Origin: Notolepis coatsorum
Lineage: Eukaryota > Chordata > Actinopteri > Aulopiformes > Paralepididae
DNA length: 64,000 bases
Direction: 5' to 3'
NCBI GenBank assembly: GCA_963971535.1
Contig: OZ020589.1
Location: 72,827,520-72,891,519 of the forward strand
A program made the position numbers and the translations under genes. A model generated the notes under the pieces. That model was given only the letters and a program-made list of their open reading frames with translations, was not told where the DNA came from and made no database searches. This document shows positions 22,536-35,159 of this stretch, in pieces (position 1 is the stretch's first letter; each line of letters starts with the position of its first letter).

Positions 22536-23166
22536 CACATTGGACGCCAGACCCGGCATAAGTCGGGTTAACTCGCTGAACGTTGGGCGCCAAACCCGAG
22601 AAAAGTCGGGTTTTCATCGTTATTGCACTCCATTTGAAACAATGTGGCTTGGTGTCTGGGCTGAGCTGTGGCGTGCGGGCGGGATCTAACTACTCGGGCA
22701 GGGCAAGCGGTTATAACGGATGCATCGACGAGGGTCATGTTCAATGCTGGATTACGTTGGAAACACGATCGCGATCAGTACTTGGAATGGCAATCAGATA
22801 ATTGGAATATTCTTTTTGCAGTACATCATAGACAAGGTAAGGGCTATATGTTATCAATCTTGCGTTGATCCGATAATTCCTTCCCCGCGATACAGTAAAA
22901 ACGCTGTTTGGCTGCGTTTCCTGGGATTACACAGAATTACTCTAAAACTATACTCATATTCACCACAGTATAAAATGGAAATGTATGGATGACATTTTTT
23001 TCAGTTTTTTGCATCTTGACCGGAAGAAACTCAATGACAATCGACTATATTATTAGATCCATAGCTATAATATTTAATATAGTTTTAGCACTGCAAACAC
23101 CGGCATGTATCCCCATTAATTACAGCGCTGGCCATACGCCCACAGCGACCTCTGGTGCTGAACCTG
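22536..23166. mobile_element. piggyBac-like non-autonomous element candidate
   Basis: TTAA flanks at 22532-22535 and 23167-23170. The termini (CACATTGGACGCCAGA and the reverse complement CAGGTTCAGCACCAGA) are weakly similar. Close to the left end are two hairpins of the form ACCCG...CGGGT (22551-22570, 22593-22615). The interior at 22755-22870 is related to 45015-45120. No transposase is seen. Confidence 0.45.
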
Positions 23167-23215
23167 TTAAGAGGTTAAGACAAACTTTCTTTAGGCTTTT
23201 GAAAATGTAGGGGAG

Positions 23216-23934
23216 ATCTTGCTCGACATGGAGCAGCCAAGATACAAGAGAAAACTCAAGAAAACGCCTGCTTTTTTCTTTGTCATTTGATCAGATTTGG
23301 GCTCATCCCTATTATACACTACGTGTGCATGTACAGTAGTTGTGTGTGTGTGTGTGTGCATGTGCATGCATGTTGTGTAGTTGCGTTAACTGTGTGTTCG
23401 GTGTGTTCAGTTGTGTAGATGGACCTGCCGTTCACCGGGTTTGAGCTAACCTTCATCATTATCGCCTTCATCATCTTCTCCCCAGCTTGATCTCATTGTG
23501 TGTCCAGCCAGATGCAGGTATGGTAGATAGATCCCCTCCTCCACAATGATACACACAATCACTTCCAATTCAATTGATTTAAAATGCGAGTAGAACCTGA
23601 AAAGGTATGTGCCAATATCAAAGCATTTGTTTTTTAATAATGTCTTGTTGGATGTGATTATCGTCTTGTACTTAAAGCTAGAATCTGGAATGTATTTAAT
23701 CATCTAACCATCTAAAATGTAGGTGTATTCACATATCAATTTGATTTGAAGATTCGTTTATTTTTTTGGCCCATTATAACTCAAAACACATCTGATTTAC
23801 TTCACTGTACAAATGTGAACAAACAGCCTCAAACATCATGAACAGCCTCAAAAGTCATGAACTCAAAAGTCATGAACAGCCTCAAAAGTCTTGAACAGGC
23901 TCATGTTTAGCTGCCACACGCCGTCAGTACTTAA
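23216..23934. other. No gene seen; GT-rich simple repeat
   Basis: Contains a GT dinucleotide tract (about 23339-23370) and short GTG-rich variants to 23415. Three overlapping AGTCATGAACAGCCTCAAA-like direct repeats lie at about 23835-23900. Otherwise no recognisable feature. Confidence 0.4.
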
Positions 23935-24192
23935 TCAAATCAAATCAAATTTATTTGTAAGGCCGGACAACACACGTTACAGTAGTAATGTCCCCATGGG
24001 CCGGACACGTCTTCTTTACTAAACAAGTCAAGAAGAAACATCACAATGAGTCAAGAACAAAACAAAAACACCATAAAGTCCAAAAAATTTTAATAAATGC
24101 AACACAACCTAGCAATAGGAAAACATGCACCACAGGCAATGTGGAGGAGAGAAACCTTAGAAGGGCCATTCAAGGGGGGATTTCCCTTCTTA
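23935..24192 (-). mobile_element. LINE 3' end with AAATC-type tail
   Basis: The ATCAAATCAAATCAAATTT start followed by TTATTTGTAAGGC is the usual appearance, on the opposite strand, of a fish LINE 3' terminus. The downstream GAGAGAAACCTTAGAAGGG block is also typical. Only the 3' UTR is left. Confidence 0.55.
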
Positions 24193-24257
24193 TAGATAGA
24201 TGGATAGATGGATAGATGGATAGATGGATAGATGGATAGATGGATAGATAGATAGAT
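24193..24257. repeat. GATA/GGAT microsatellite, LINE-B tail
   Basis: Tandem GATAGATG and GATA units directly precede the LINE-B 3' UTR. Confidence 0.9.
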
Positions 24258-24540
24258 ACTTTATTAATCCCCTTGGGGAAATTCAGGTATCCAGTAACAG
24301 CTCAGGCAGTTAACAGACAATAGAGAGCAATACAAATAAAAAAGGACAACCAATACAACAAACAAACAATGAAGGTCAGCGCTGAGGTACAAAGTTATAA
24401 TGAATTAAATAAATAAATGGTGAGCACTATTGCAGTGTTAAGTCAAATACAATAAAATTGCTATATAAAATTACAGTATACAAATTTAAAATGAATTGCA
24501 TATTGTCCCAATAGGGGGGGGGGGCGGGTGCGCCCAGGTC

Positions 24541-24894
24541 GCGTCTATTCTTAACCCAAACGGTTCATGCGTTTTGCGAATCTGATTGGCCACTGACGTT
24601 TCTGGTCATGTGACATGTGCGCCCAATCGCGTGACGCGCCCATTTCCGCCTCGACCAGCAGCAAACCCTAACCCTAGCCCTAACCCTAACCCTAACCCTA
24701 ACCCTAACCCTAACCGTTCTATCGCCATGCTCTAAGACAAACTCTAACCTTAACCAACTTCGAAAGAGTGCCTACGCTTAACCGGGGAAAGAACTTGCCG
24801 TCACACGGTTGGTGCGACCAGAAACATCAGTGGCCAATCAGAGCGCAAAACGGGAACGCGGAAGCATGCACCGTTTGGGTTAAGAATACAGGCT
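24541..24894. mobile_element. Foldback element with internal telomere-like repeat
   Basis: Two inverted arms of about 70-78 bp (24541-24610 and 24816-24894) share blocks such as TATTCTTAACCCAAACGG and CTGATTGGCCACTGA. An 8-bp duplication CCCAGGTC flanks the element (24533-24540, 24895-24902), which suggests hAT-type transposition. The centre holds eight CCCTAA-type units followed by CTCTAACCTTAACCAACTTC and CGAAAGAGTGCCTA. Relatives lie at 47050-47310 and 47530-47940, with a fragment at 35760-35830. Confidence 0.75.
24666..24713 (+). repeat. Interstitial telomere-like repeat, eight hexamers
   Basis: Eight tandem CCCTAA units, one of them CCCTAG, equal to the vertebrate telomere repeat TTAGGG on the other strand. 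Confidence 0.95.
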
Positions 24895-24902
24895 CCCAGG
24901 TC

Positions 24903-25011
<109 letters not shown>

Positions 25012-25653
25012 TCATATGGTGTTGAACAGTCTGATGGCTGTGGGGACAAAGGACAGCCTGAACCGCTCAGTCTGCGAGCGCAGCAATATTAGTCGTCCAC
25101 TGCGACTGCTCCTCTGTCCTGTCAGGGTGTGGTGGAGAGGGTGGCTGTCATTGCTCATGATGGCCTGCAGCTTACTCCGTGTGCGCCTCTCCACCACAAC
25201 CCGCAGTGGGTCCACACTCCTGCCAAGGACTGAACCAGCCTTCTTCACTAGCCTGTCCAACCGCCCGGTGTTCTTGGCTGACATGTTGCCTCCCCAGCAG
25301 ACTGCAGCATAAAAAACGATGCTTGCCACCACTGACTGGTAGAACATGTACAGCATGTCACTGCACACACCAAACGACCTGAGCCTTCTCAGAAAAAACA
25401 GCCGGCTCTGTGCCTTCCTGTATAGGACATCGGTATTCAGAGACCAGTCCAGTTTGTTGTCCAGGTGCACACCCAGGAATTTGTAGGACTCCACCATCTC
25501 GATGTCTTTCCCTCCGATGTTGACTGGGTGAAGGGGGGGCTTAGATCTCCTGAAGTCTATGACCATCTCCTTGGTCTTGGAGGTGTTCAGAAGGAGGCCA
25601 TTTTCCTCACTCCAGGCACCAAAGGCTCCCGCCAGGTCCCTGTACTCCCTCTC
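25012..25653 (-). pseudogene. LINE-B reverse transcriptase, C-terminal half
   Basis: Continues the RT that is interrupted by gypsy-2. After the insertion site (25658) the minus strand encodes SEENGLLLNTSKTKEMVIDF, then FLGVHLDNKLDW, RLFFLRRLRSFGV, SVVASIVFYAAVCWG and the terminal block RTERFRLSFVPTAIRLFN-like residues, stopping at 25012. This C-terminus is typical for CR1/Rex1-group LINEs of fishes. The frame is open for 184 codons from 25566. Confidence 0.85.
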
Positions 25654-25658
25654 CTGCC

Positions 25659-25833
25659 TGTGGTGTAAGCCAATAGCCTAGGAGAGTGGGCGGGACTTGA
25701 GTAGAGTTCAGAGTGCAATTGTGTATGCTCACGACATGTTGTATGGTGATACACGGAGGTACATTAAAAGCTATAACTAAAGGTACCTACTGTCTGACTG
25801 GCTCATTGAGGTATAGGAACACATTACACGACA
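25659..25833 (+). repeat. Gypsy-2 5' LTR (175 bp)
   Basis: TGTGGTGTAAGCC to ACACGACA. It is followed at once by TGGTGTCTGAAGTGG, the presumed primer binding site. I could not match that to a particular tRNA. Confidence 0.92.
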
Positions 25834-25920
25834 TGGTGTCTGAAGTGGACCTACTTTGAGCCAAGTTCGACGGGGGATTTCATAGTGTTTGTTCGAGGCT
25901 AACGGAAAGCTAACCGGCTA

Positions 25921-26511
25921 ATGTCAAGGAGACGACGCAGGAGGAGAATAATGGACGGTCAAGCACAAGCAGCGGGAGCTCCATTACCTGCGCAAAATGC
26001 GGTAGTTCTTCCGTCCGCAACTTTCACTATAAACCCTCCAGAACCTTTTGACTTTTCTAAACCACAAGAGTGGGAAAAATGGAGCAGGAGGTTTGAACGC
26101 TTCAGACTAGCGAGCAACCTGAACAATTCACCCGAAGCTAACCAGGTAAACACGCTGGTTTACTGCATGGGGGATGAGGCAGATGACGTGCTACGCTGCC
26201 TCAGCTTGACCGCCCAACAGCGGGAAGAATACAGCGCAGTGAGGGAAGGATTCGATGGCTTCTTTATTCCCAAAAAGAACGTTATCTATGAGAGGGCCAG
26301 GTTCAACAAGAGGATGCAGCAAGCATCAGAAACTGTGGACTCATTCATTACAGCACTGTATGCTTTAGGTGAAAACTGTGAGTACGGGGGGCTGCACAAT
26401 GAACTGTTACGGGACAGATTGGTAGTTGGTCTCAGAGACACAGGGCTATCAGAGAGGATGCAGTTAGACAAAGATTTAACCCTGACAAAAGCCATTAACA
26501 TGGCGAGGTAG
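25921..26511 (+). pseudogene. gag: Gypsy-2 gag, ended early by a TAG
   Basis: The frame begins with a short arginine-rich stretch (MSRRRRRRRIMDGQ); the second ATG at 25951 could equally be the start. It encodes a capsid-like protein with PFDFSKPQEWEKWSRRFERF, CMGDEADDVLRCL and LRDRLVVGLRD. A TAG at 26509-26511 stops it, and the same frame resumes directly with SEEIKRQQTDLRSE and runs into the zinc knuckles. So one codon alone separates gag from the downstream 804-codon frame. A change from CAG is the simplest explanation. Confidence 0.88.
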
Positions 26512-28968
26512 TCTGAGGAGATTAAGAGACAACAGACTGACCTAAGGAGTGAGATGACTAGTAGTAGCAAGACTGAGGTGGATGCAGTGCATGCTAGCAA
26601 GGGGAAACCCTGGGCTGTAAACAAAGGACAGCCACATGCCCAGGCTAAACCAAGGCAATGGCCTCCTAAAGGAGAGGATTATAAATCTTGTTTCAGATGT
26701 GGTAAACCTTCTCATCCAATATCACAGTGTGCTGCTAAAAATGTAGTGTGTCACAACTGTGGTAAACTGGGCCATTATGCTAAAGTATGCAAATCAGCCA
26801 GTGGTGTGAACGCTGTCACAGAGGACAGTAGTAACATATTTTTAGGTAGTGTGGAGGCAGGAGATGACCCATGGACTGTAGACATCGGCATCAGAGACTC
26901 CAAGGTCAGATTTAAGATCGACACAGGGGCAGATGTTACAGTCATGCCAGAGCAGGTGTATGAAAAGCTAGTTCAGTCAGGCTCAGAGCACAAGCTGATC
27001 AGTCCATGTAAGCCACTGTTTGGGCCCGGACGGGTGGCACTAGAGGTGAAGGGAGCTGTGAGGGAAGTGTTGTGCTATGGAGACAGGACTGTAACTGAGG
27101 ATGTTTACATAGTCAAAAACCTCCATACATCCCTGCTGAGTAGACCAGCCTCTGTCAAGCTTAATCTAGTATCTAGAGTAGATAGCATAAGCTTAGACAC
27201 AGTGAAGGAGAGCTACCCAAAGCTCTGGGAGGGGTTGGGTCTGTTGCAAAAGGAATACACAATCAAGCTCAAGCCTGATGCCAAACCATTCGCACTCAGT
27301 GTGCCACAACGAGTGGCGCTCCCATTGATGGGAAAGGTCAAGACGGAGCTTAAACGGATGGAGCAGCTGGGGGTCATCACCAGGATCGAGGAACCTACAG
27401 ACTGGTGCTGCGGCATGGTCGTAGCCCCGAAGAAGGCGAAGGACGAGGTCTGCATCTGTGTGGACTTAACCCCTCTGAATGAGGCCGTGTGCAGAGAGAA
27501 ATTTATTCTCCCCTCAGTTGACCAAACCCTCGGCATGCTAGCAGGAGCACAACTCTTCACCAAACTGGATGCTAATATGGGGTTCTGGCAGATTCCTCTG
27601 GCGAAGGAGTCTGCACTCTACACTACATTTATCACCCCATTCGGCCGTTACTACTTCAATCGGCTACCATTTGGAATTTCTTCTGCCCCAGAACATTTCC
27701 AGAATCGGATGGTGACAGAAGTCACAGAGGGTCTCGAAGGAGTCGCCTGCCATATGGACGACGTCCTCATATGGGGCTCATCTCAAGTGGAGCACGATGC
27801 AAGAGTGCACGTTGTCCTGGAGAGGGCGCAAAAGGCCGGAATCACTCTCAACATGGACAAATGTGAGTTTGGCGTGCGAGAGGTGAAGTTCCTTGGACAC
27901 GTTGTCTCCGTGGAGGGGGTGAGGTCAGACCCGGACAAAACAAGAGCGGTTCAACACATGGACCAGCCAACTGACATGACTAAGCTCAGGAGCTTCCTGG
28001 GCATGGTCAACCAGCTCGGGAAGTTCATTCCTAATCTGGCGGAGAAGGACAAGCCGCTGAGAGACTTGCTGTCTAAGAAGAACCTGTGGGTCTGGGGACA
28101 TGAACAGCAAAAGGCATTCGACAACCTCAAACAGGAGCTCTCATCTACACCTGTTCTCCAGCTGTATGATCCTAATCGTGACCTGAAGATTTCGGCAGAT
28201 GCCTCGTCATACGGATTGGGAGCGGTCATGCTACAGAGAAACAATGACGTCTGGGCACCTGTAGCGTATGCCTCCAGGTCTCTCACACCCACAGAGCAGC
28301 GGTACGCCCAGGTAGAAAAGGAGGCTCTGGCCCTGACCTGGGCGTGTGAGAGGTTCAATGACTTTATCCTGGGTCTGCATTTCGAGTTGGAGACAGACCA
28401 TAAGCCACTGGTGAGCCTGCTAGGGGGACAGGCGCTCGACGCTCTCCCACCACGGATACAGCGGTTCCGTATGCGTCTCATGAGATACTCTTACTTCGTC
28501 ACTCACATCGCTGGGAAGAGTCTGACTACAGCCGACACCCTGTCGCGTGCACCTCTGGGGGACGGCGGCACTGGACGGGACAAAGAGCTAATGGAGGACA
28601 CCAATATCTACGTCGACTCCATCATGGATAACCTACCAGCAAGTAGCAGCTACTTACACGATCTCAGGGAACAGCTGGGCAACGACAGTGTGTGCACACA
28701 GGTCATGCAATACTGCTTGCAGGGGTGGCCAGACCGCAGCAGACTGGAAGGGCCGGTGAGGCACTACTGGGCGGAGCGCGCCGTCCTGAGTGTGCATGAT
28801 GGACTGCTACTGAGGGGCACGAGATTGGTGATCCCCTCCACATTGAATTGTATTGGAAAAGATACACGAGGGCCACCAGGGGGTGGTCAAGTGCGGAGAC
28901 CGGGCAAGGCAGGCTGTGTGGTGGCCAGGGTTGAGCAGTCAGATAGAGGAGCTAGTTCTGAACTGTAG
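26512..28968 (+). pseudogene. pol: Gypsy-2 nucleocapsid, protease, reverse transcriptase and RNase H
   Basis: In frame with gag. Two CCHC zinc knuckles (CFRCGKPSHPISQC, CHNCGKLGHYAKVC) are followed by an intact protease site FKIDTGADVTVMP. RT shows CVDLTPLNEAV, KLDANMGFWQIPL, FGISSAPEHFQ and the catalytic HMDDVLIWG; RNase H shows ISADASSYGLGAVM, EKEALALTWA, ETDHKPL and TTADTLSRAP. Near 28852 one extra base shifts the frame and the reading ends at 28968, while integrase continues in the next frame. Every catalytic residue I can check up to RNase H is conserved, in keeping with a recent element. Confidence 0.9.
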
Positions 28969-29908
28969 AGCGTGTCTCGAAGAGCGGGTGAACACGCGGG
29001 AGCCACTCATGCCAACTACACTCCCCGACAGGCCCTGGCAGAAGCTGGGGGCAGACCTGTTCTCCCTGAATGGTAGCAACTATCTGTTCGTGGTTGACTA
29101 CTACTCCAGGTATGTGGAGATAGCCAAACTAGGCCCAACAAGATCATCGGATGTCATAGTTCACCTCAAATCGATGTTTGCTCGGCATGGAATTCCAGAG
29201 ACTTTGATATCTGATAACGGGCCCCAATTTTCGGGACAGGACATGCAAGCCTTCGCTGCACATTATGGCTTTGTGCACACAACCAGCAGTCCGAGATTTC
29301 CCCAATAGAACGGCGAATCGGAACGAGCAGTCAAAACGATTAAAAACCTGCTGAAGAAATCATCAGATCCATATCTAGCCATGCTCGCATACAGGGCGAC
29401 GCCTTTGAATAATGGTTTCAGCCCAGCGCAGCTGCTCATGGGACGCCGTCTGCGCACAACGGTGCCTACCTTCCCAGCGGTGTTGGAGCCAGCACTTCCC
29501 GATCTAAGGAGGCTTCAGCAAAGGGAAAGAGAGAAGAGATGGATGGATTCGAAGCACTTCAACCAGAGACACAGGGTGAAGGATCTCACAACGCTGTCAC
29601 CAGGAGATCCGGTGTGGGTCACCGATATGAAGTCACCAGGCACAGTGACAGCCGCACATCACACACCACGGTCCTACCTTGTCAGCGGGCCACATGGCAC
29701 AATCAGACGAAACCGTCATCACCTAGTGCCTATGCCCGAACAGAGACACGAAGCCCGACACAGTCATACACCACAGGAGGACATTCCTGTTGTGCCTGGT
29801 TCTCCTCAACCAGTACTGTCTAGTATGGACTCACCTAGGGTCTCCCCTGACACGGTCAGAACAAGGTCGGGCAGAGAGGTAGTCAGACCTCATAGACTAG
29901 ATCTGTGA
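28853..29908 (+). pseudogene. pol: Gypsy-2 integrase with one in-frame TAG
   Basis: Frame shifted by one base from the upstream pol. It starts in the zinc-binding region (IHEGHQGVVKC, CRACLE), then the catalytic core with the first Asp in KLGADLFSLNG, the second in LISDNGPQFSG, and the Glu in NGESERAVKTI. A TAG at 29306-29308 falls two codons before the NGESERAV block, where family members normally have a sense codon. The same frame then runs to 29908 through the C-terminal domain (LSPGDPVWVTD, PRSYLV). Only single-base changes keep this integrase from being complete. Confidence 0.88.
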
Positions 29909-30096
29909 GAGGAACATTGTTTGATGTTTTAATGTACACGTAAAGAGTGCATTGTTTGATGTTCTAATGTACACGTAAAAAGTGCATTGTTTAACCAGTT
30001 TCATAAACACATTTATTCTGTATGTGAAGGTTATGTGAAGATGTTCATGTGGAACTGGGAAATGTTAATTTTATTCTAACAGGTCAAAAAGGGAGA

Positions 30097-30271
30097 TGTG
30101 GTGTAAGCCAATAGCCTAGGAGAGTGGGCGGGACTTGAGTAGAGTTCAGAGTGCAATTGTGTATGCTCACGACATGTTGTATGGTGATACACGGAGGTAC
30201 ATTAAAAGCTATAACTAAAGGTACCTACTGTCTGACTGGCTCATTGAGGTATAGGAACACATTACACGACA
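30097..30271 (+). repeat. Gypsy-2 3' LTR (175 bp)
   Basis: Identical by eye to 25659-25833, and preceded by a purine tract at 30085-30096. Confidence 0.93.
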
Positions 30272-30860
30272 CTGCCCACTCCTCACACACGCCACAATAG
30301 CTGTGTCATCAGAGTATTTCTGGATGTGGCAGGACTCACTGTTGTAGCTAAAGTCCGATGTGTAAAGAGTGAACAGGAAAGGAGCCAAGACGGTCCCCTG
30401 CGGGGCCCCGGTGCTGCTCACCACTGTCCCAGAGACGCATTTCCCCAGCCTGACGAACTTTGGCCGTCCTGTCAGGTAGTCCGTGATCCAGGAAGTGAAG
30501 GAGGGATCCACCCCCATCTTCCTGAGCTTGTCTTCAAGTATGGGAGGTTGAATAGTATTAAAAGCGCTTGAAAAATCTAAAAAGATAATCCTACCATAAC
30601 TCCCCGGCTCATCCAGGTATAGGAGTAGGCCCGGTGGAGCATGTAGAGGACCGCGTCGTCCACCCCGATGCTCTCCCGATACCCAAACTGCAGGGGGTCA
30701 AGGGCGTGTACAGTCTGTGGCCTCAGATGGTGTAGAAGCAGCCTCTCCAGTGTCTTCATGATGTGTGACGTGAGGGCCACCGGTCTGTAGTCGTTGAGCT
30801 CGGCCGGGCGCCCAGCTTTGGGTACCGGCACAAGACATGATGTTTTCCACAGGACCGTCA
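30272..30860 (-). pseudogene. LINE-B reverse transcriptase, N-terminal half
   Basis: Encodes WKTSCLVPVPKAGRPAELND with YRPVALTSHIMKTLERLL, DPLQFGYRESIGVDDAV and, in the other frame, SFTSWITDYLTGRPKFV, STGAPQGTVLAPFLF and QKYSDDTAIVACV. The usual FADD catalytic block is YSDD here. Broken between the two frames near 30540 and cut at 30276 by gypsy-2. No endonuclease remains. Confidence 0.85.
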
Positions 30861-31525
30861 GTGATAGTAGTGTTGCAATAAAACAGGCGAACAGTTGGTA
30901 AGCATGCACTCATATGTGTAATGAAACACAGATAAGTGCATGCGATAGCAACTGAACATTTTGAAAGATTAAAGATAGAGCTGATAGTGGATCTATTTGA
31001 GGCAAAGGGGTGGCGCAGAGAGGGTCGCATCCTCCCGGTCATCATCACGGGACGTCCAACACTCCGGTCATCACTCCGAGACAGCCACTCACAGGGAGAC
31101 AGGGAGACGGGACAGGTGTTAGACAGTTTGTATGATTGTGATGGGCGGACATAGCAATAGATACAAGTGGTAAGCATATATGTGAATAGAATAGATATAT
31201 GTAGTAAGCATATTATGTGAATAGAATAGAAGTACTTAACCCAGCAATGAACTCCACGTCTAAACCACGTTGACAGACCACGGACAGAAGACGGTAAGAA
31301 GCTGATCCATGGCCTCGTCGTGCACGTAGAACAGTCACTGCAATATTGGCCAAGACCCCGAGACATCCACCACATTGGTCAGCACTACGAGACAACCACT
31401 CAGAGAGATGGGGACAGGGGTTGGGGACAGGGGTTAGAGAGTTCCCATGTTTGTAGTGGGCGGAGATGGAGCAATAAATACATGTAGTGAGCATATGCAT
31501 AAATGGTGACAATAGAATCATAGGG
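30861..31525. repeat. Two diverged copies of an unidentified repeat
   Basis: About 30990-31230 and 31300-31510 are related. Both contain ACTCCGAGACAGCCACTCA-like and GACAGGxGTTAGA-like blocks, then GGGCGGA and an AGCATAT(A/G)-rich end. No coding sense is seen. Confidence 0.5.
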
Positions 31526-32050
31526 CGGAATCCACAGAGAATGGATTGCGCAAAGCAAATTGCATTTGCGGAGCCTGCTCTGCGTCTGCGAGATATCCAC
31601 GAAAGCACATTGCTCGATGAGATACCAGCGCAGACACGCCCAATATGTGTAGCTCGCGAGCAGTCCGCACTCTGCCCCCCTGACAGCGCTCTTGGCAGAA
31701 ATGTGTGTGTCGAAATGTAGCTGTCAAGTTTAGCGCGCTGTCCAAAGAAAGAAAATAAATTAGAAATCAAGAAATCACTCCATCCATTAACTCAACTGGA
31801 CTGTCATACTATTAATTTGCACTAGCACTATTGCACTTGGGACATTGATATTATATTATTGATGTTATTATACATGCTATATTCAGTATGTTTGTATGTG
31901 GTGATGCTCTAAACTCAATTTCGTTGGACCAACAATGACAATAAAGATTATATTCTTTTGCACTCCTCTATACATTACGAAGTAAACGAAATACAATACA
32001 AAATGAACGGAATACTAAATAAAATAGATCTTATGAGTTATGAACAGTAT

Positions 32051-32902
<852 letters not shown>

Positions 32903-33329
32903 ATTATGTATATATACGAGCATAACCCCAAGGCCCACAACGTTATATAACGATATTTAAATAATTAGTATGATTGCATGGTATCGCTGCATGCGCATGA
33001 TTTGATATTGTCCTTCGAGATATTCGATAATATCTTTCACGGTCATGCCTCTCTGCTACAATTACTGCTGTCATGATCACCTGTTTAGAGGCTCATTTAC
33101 ATAGAAAGGGGAGATTTTCCGCCCATGTTACCTCATTTAAATATACGCCAATTGCACGGATGCAAAGCCTATGTTTACGCATGAGCAACCTAATTTAGTT
33201 CATTTGAGAGCGAGATGCGCCGGCTTTGCTTCGGAAAAAGCGCGCAAAGCCTCTGTGGATTCCGGCCATAGTATACAGTATAAGAAAATTGTGAAATTGA
33301 GTAATAGATAGAACTACTGCAAGCATGGA

Positions 33330-33625
33330 TACAGGATGAGATACAAGACAATAGCTTAGGGCCGTTAGCCCCGGGGGGCAGGAGAAGCCACTCAGAATTG
33401 GTCAGGGCAGAGCAGGTAAGGTTCAGCACTGCAGGCATGCGGACAGTGCGGCATGCGAGTGTGGCGAGCCTGAACAGACTGCCGAGCATATAATCACCGG
33501 CTGCCCCCTCTACAGCCCACCCTCAGAAGCTGGTCTTTTCGACGTTGGACCAGAGACGAGGGCGTGGCTGCAGGACACGGAGTTGGCCATCTGATGATAC
33601 ACGAAAGAAGAAGAAGAAGCACTGC
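33330..33625 (+). pseudogene. LINE C-terminal zinc-finger end and AAG tail
   Basis: The plus strand encodes GQEKPLRIGQGRAGKVQHC, then DSAACECGEPEQTAEHIITG followed by CPLYSPP and ELAI-stop at about 33594. The CxC...H...C zinc motif with EQTAEHI is typical for the C-terminus of several non-LTR retrotransposons. An AAG tail (33604-33618) follows the stop almost at once. The element is strongly 5'-truncated. Confidence 0.65.
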
Positions 33626-34429
<804 letters not shown>

Positions 34430-34635
34430 GGTGAAAGCATAACCTCCCGCCAAGGTGAAAGCAGTAAGAGGTAACAAAGCTGATAGTATAGTTAGCTGAT
34501 AGTATACACATTTTCTGTTTGAATTTCTAAAGAAAAAAAATTAAATCTACAGTTTAAAAGGGAATTGAAACCAACACTGTAACACAGAAAAACAGATGTG
34601 TTTGCGTGTTTCCTAAAGTGTGTGTTGACTTTCAG

Positions 34636-34727
34636 AAACAGAAGTCGATGTTAAAGTGAAGAAGTCACAATGTCCAACTGAGAGAAAACACAGAGTGATC
34701 ATCAAGCAAGCTGGACAGAAGCCATGA
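34636..34727 (+). other. Possible terminal exon of a host gene
   Basis: The pyrimidine-rich GTTGACTTTCAG reads as a splice acceptor. After it the frame TEVDVKVKKSQCPTERKHRV continues with IIKQAGQKP and stops at 34725-34727. AATAAA lies 54 bases on, at 34781-34786. I do not recognise the protein. No upstream exon is visible because older flanking DNA is replaced by repeats. It may be a real last exon, a pseudo-exon or chance. Confidence 0.25.
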
Positions 34728-35159
34728 TTTGAATGTTATAGGGCTGTCTTTTTCTTTGTATGGTGACAAATTATTCACTAAATAAAAACATTTCACATTA
34801 ACATGTGAAGCTGTGAAAATTATGTATAAAAGGTTTCAGCCACAATGTGAGTGAACAAAGTCAGAGAATGTTGCCATTGTACACTTATGCTGCATCCCAA
34901 TTCTCCCCTTGGCCCTACCCCTTGGCCCTATGGCTCCATTTTGCACGTTCCCGCGAGGTGTAGGGGTGACCAGAGGTGCGTTGCTCATGGGACGGGGTTG
35001 CACATCGTGCAACCAGTCTGTGAGCAGAAGCACGCGCATGCACGGATGTGCACGCGCGTGCACACAGGAATGCGCTGCACTCGACTGATGCGCCAACTCG
35101 CTAAGTACTACTTTGCATAACAATACGGCCGGTCGTCAGGTGTGTTCAAATACGTTCTC

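Larger units (their letters stand above)
25659..30271 (+). mobile_element. Gypsy-2: young Ty3/gypsy (Mag-like) retrotransposon
   Basis: A 4613-bp plus-strand element with LTRs at 25659-25833 and 30097-30271. By eye the two 175-bp LTRs are identical. The 5-bp target duplication CTGCC is at 25654-25658 and 30272-30276, inside LINE-B. Gag, protease, RT, RNase H and integrase domains are all present in order, but two TAG codons and one single-base frameshift interrupt them. A polypurine tract AAAAAGGGAGA abuts the 3' LTR. Confidence 0.93.

Noticed and set aside
25921..25950. Arginine-rich start of gypsy-2 gag as a nuclear signal
   Set aside because: A second ATG follows directly, so the arginine stretch may be untranslated leader.
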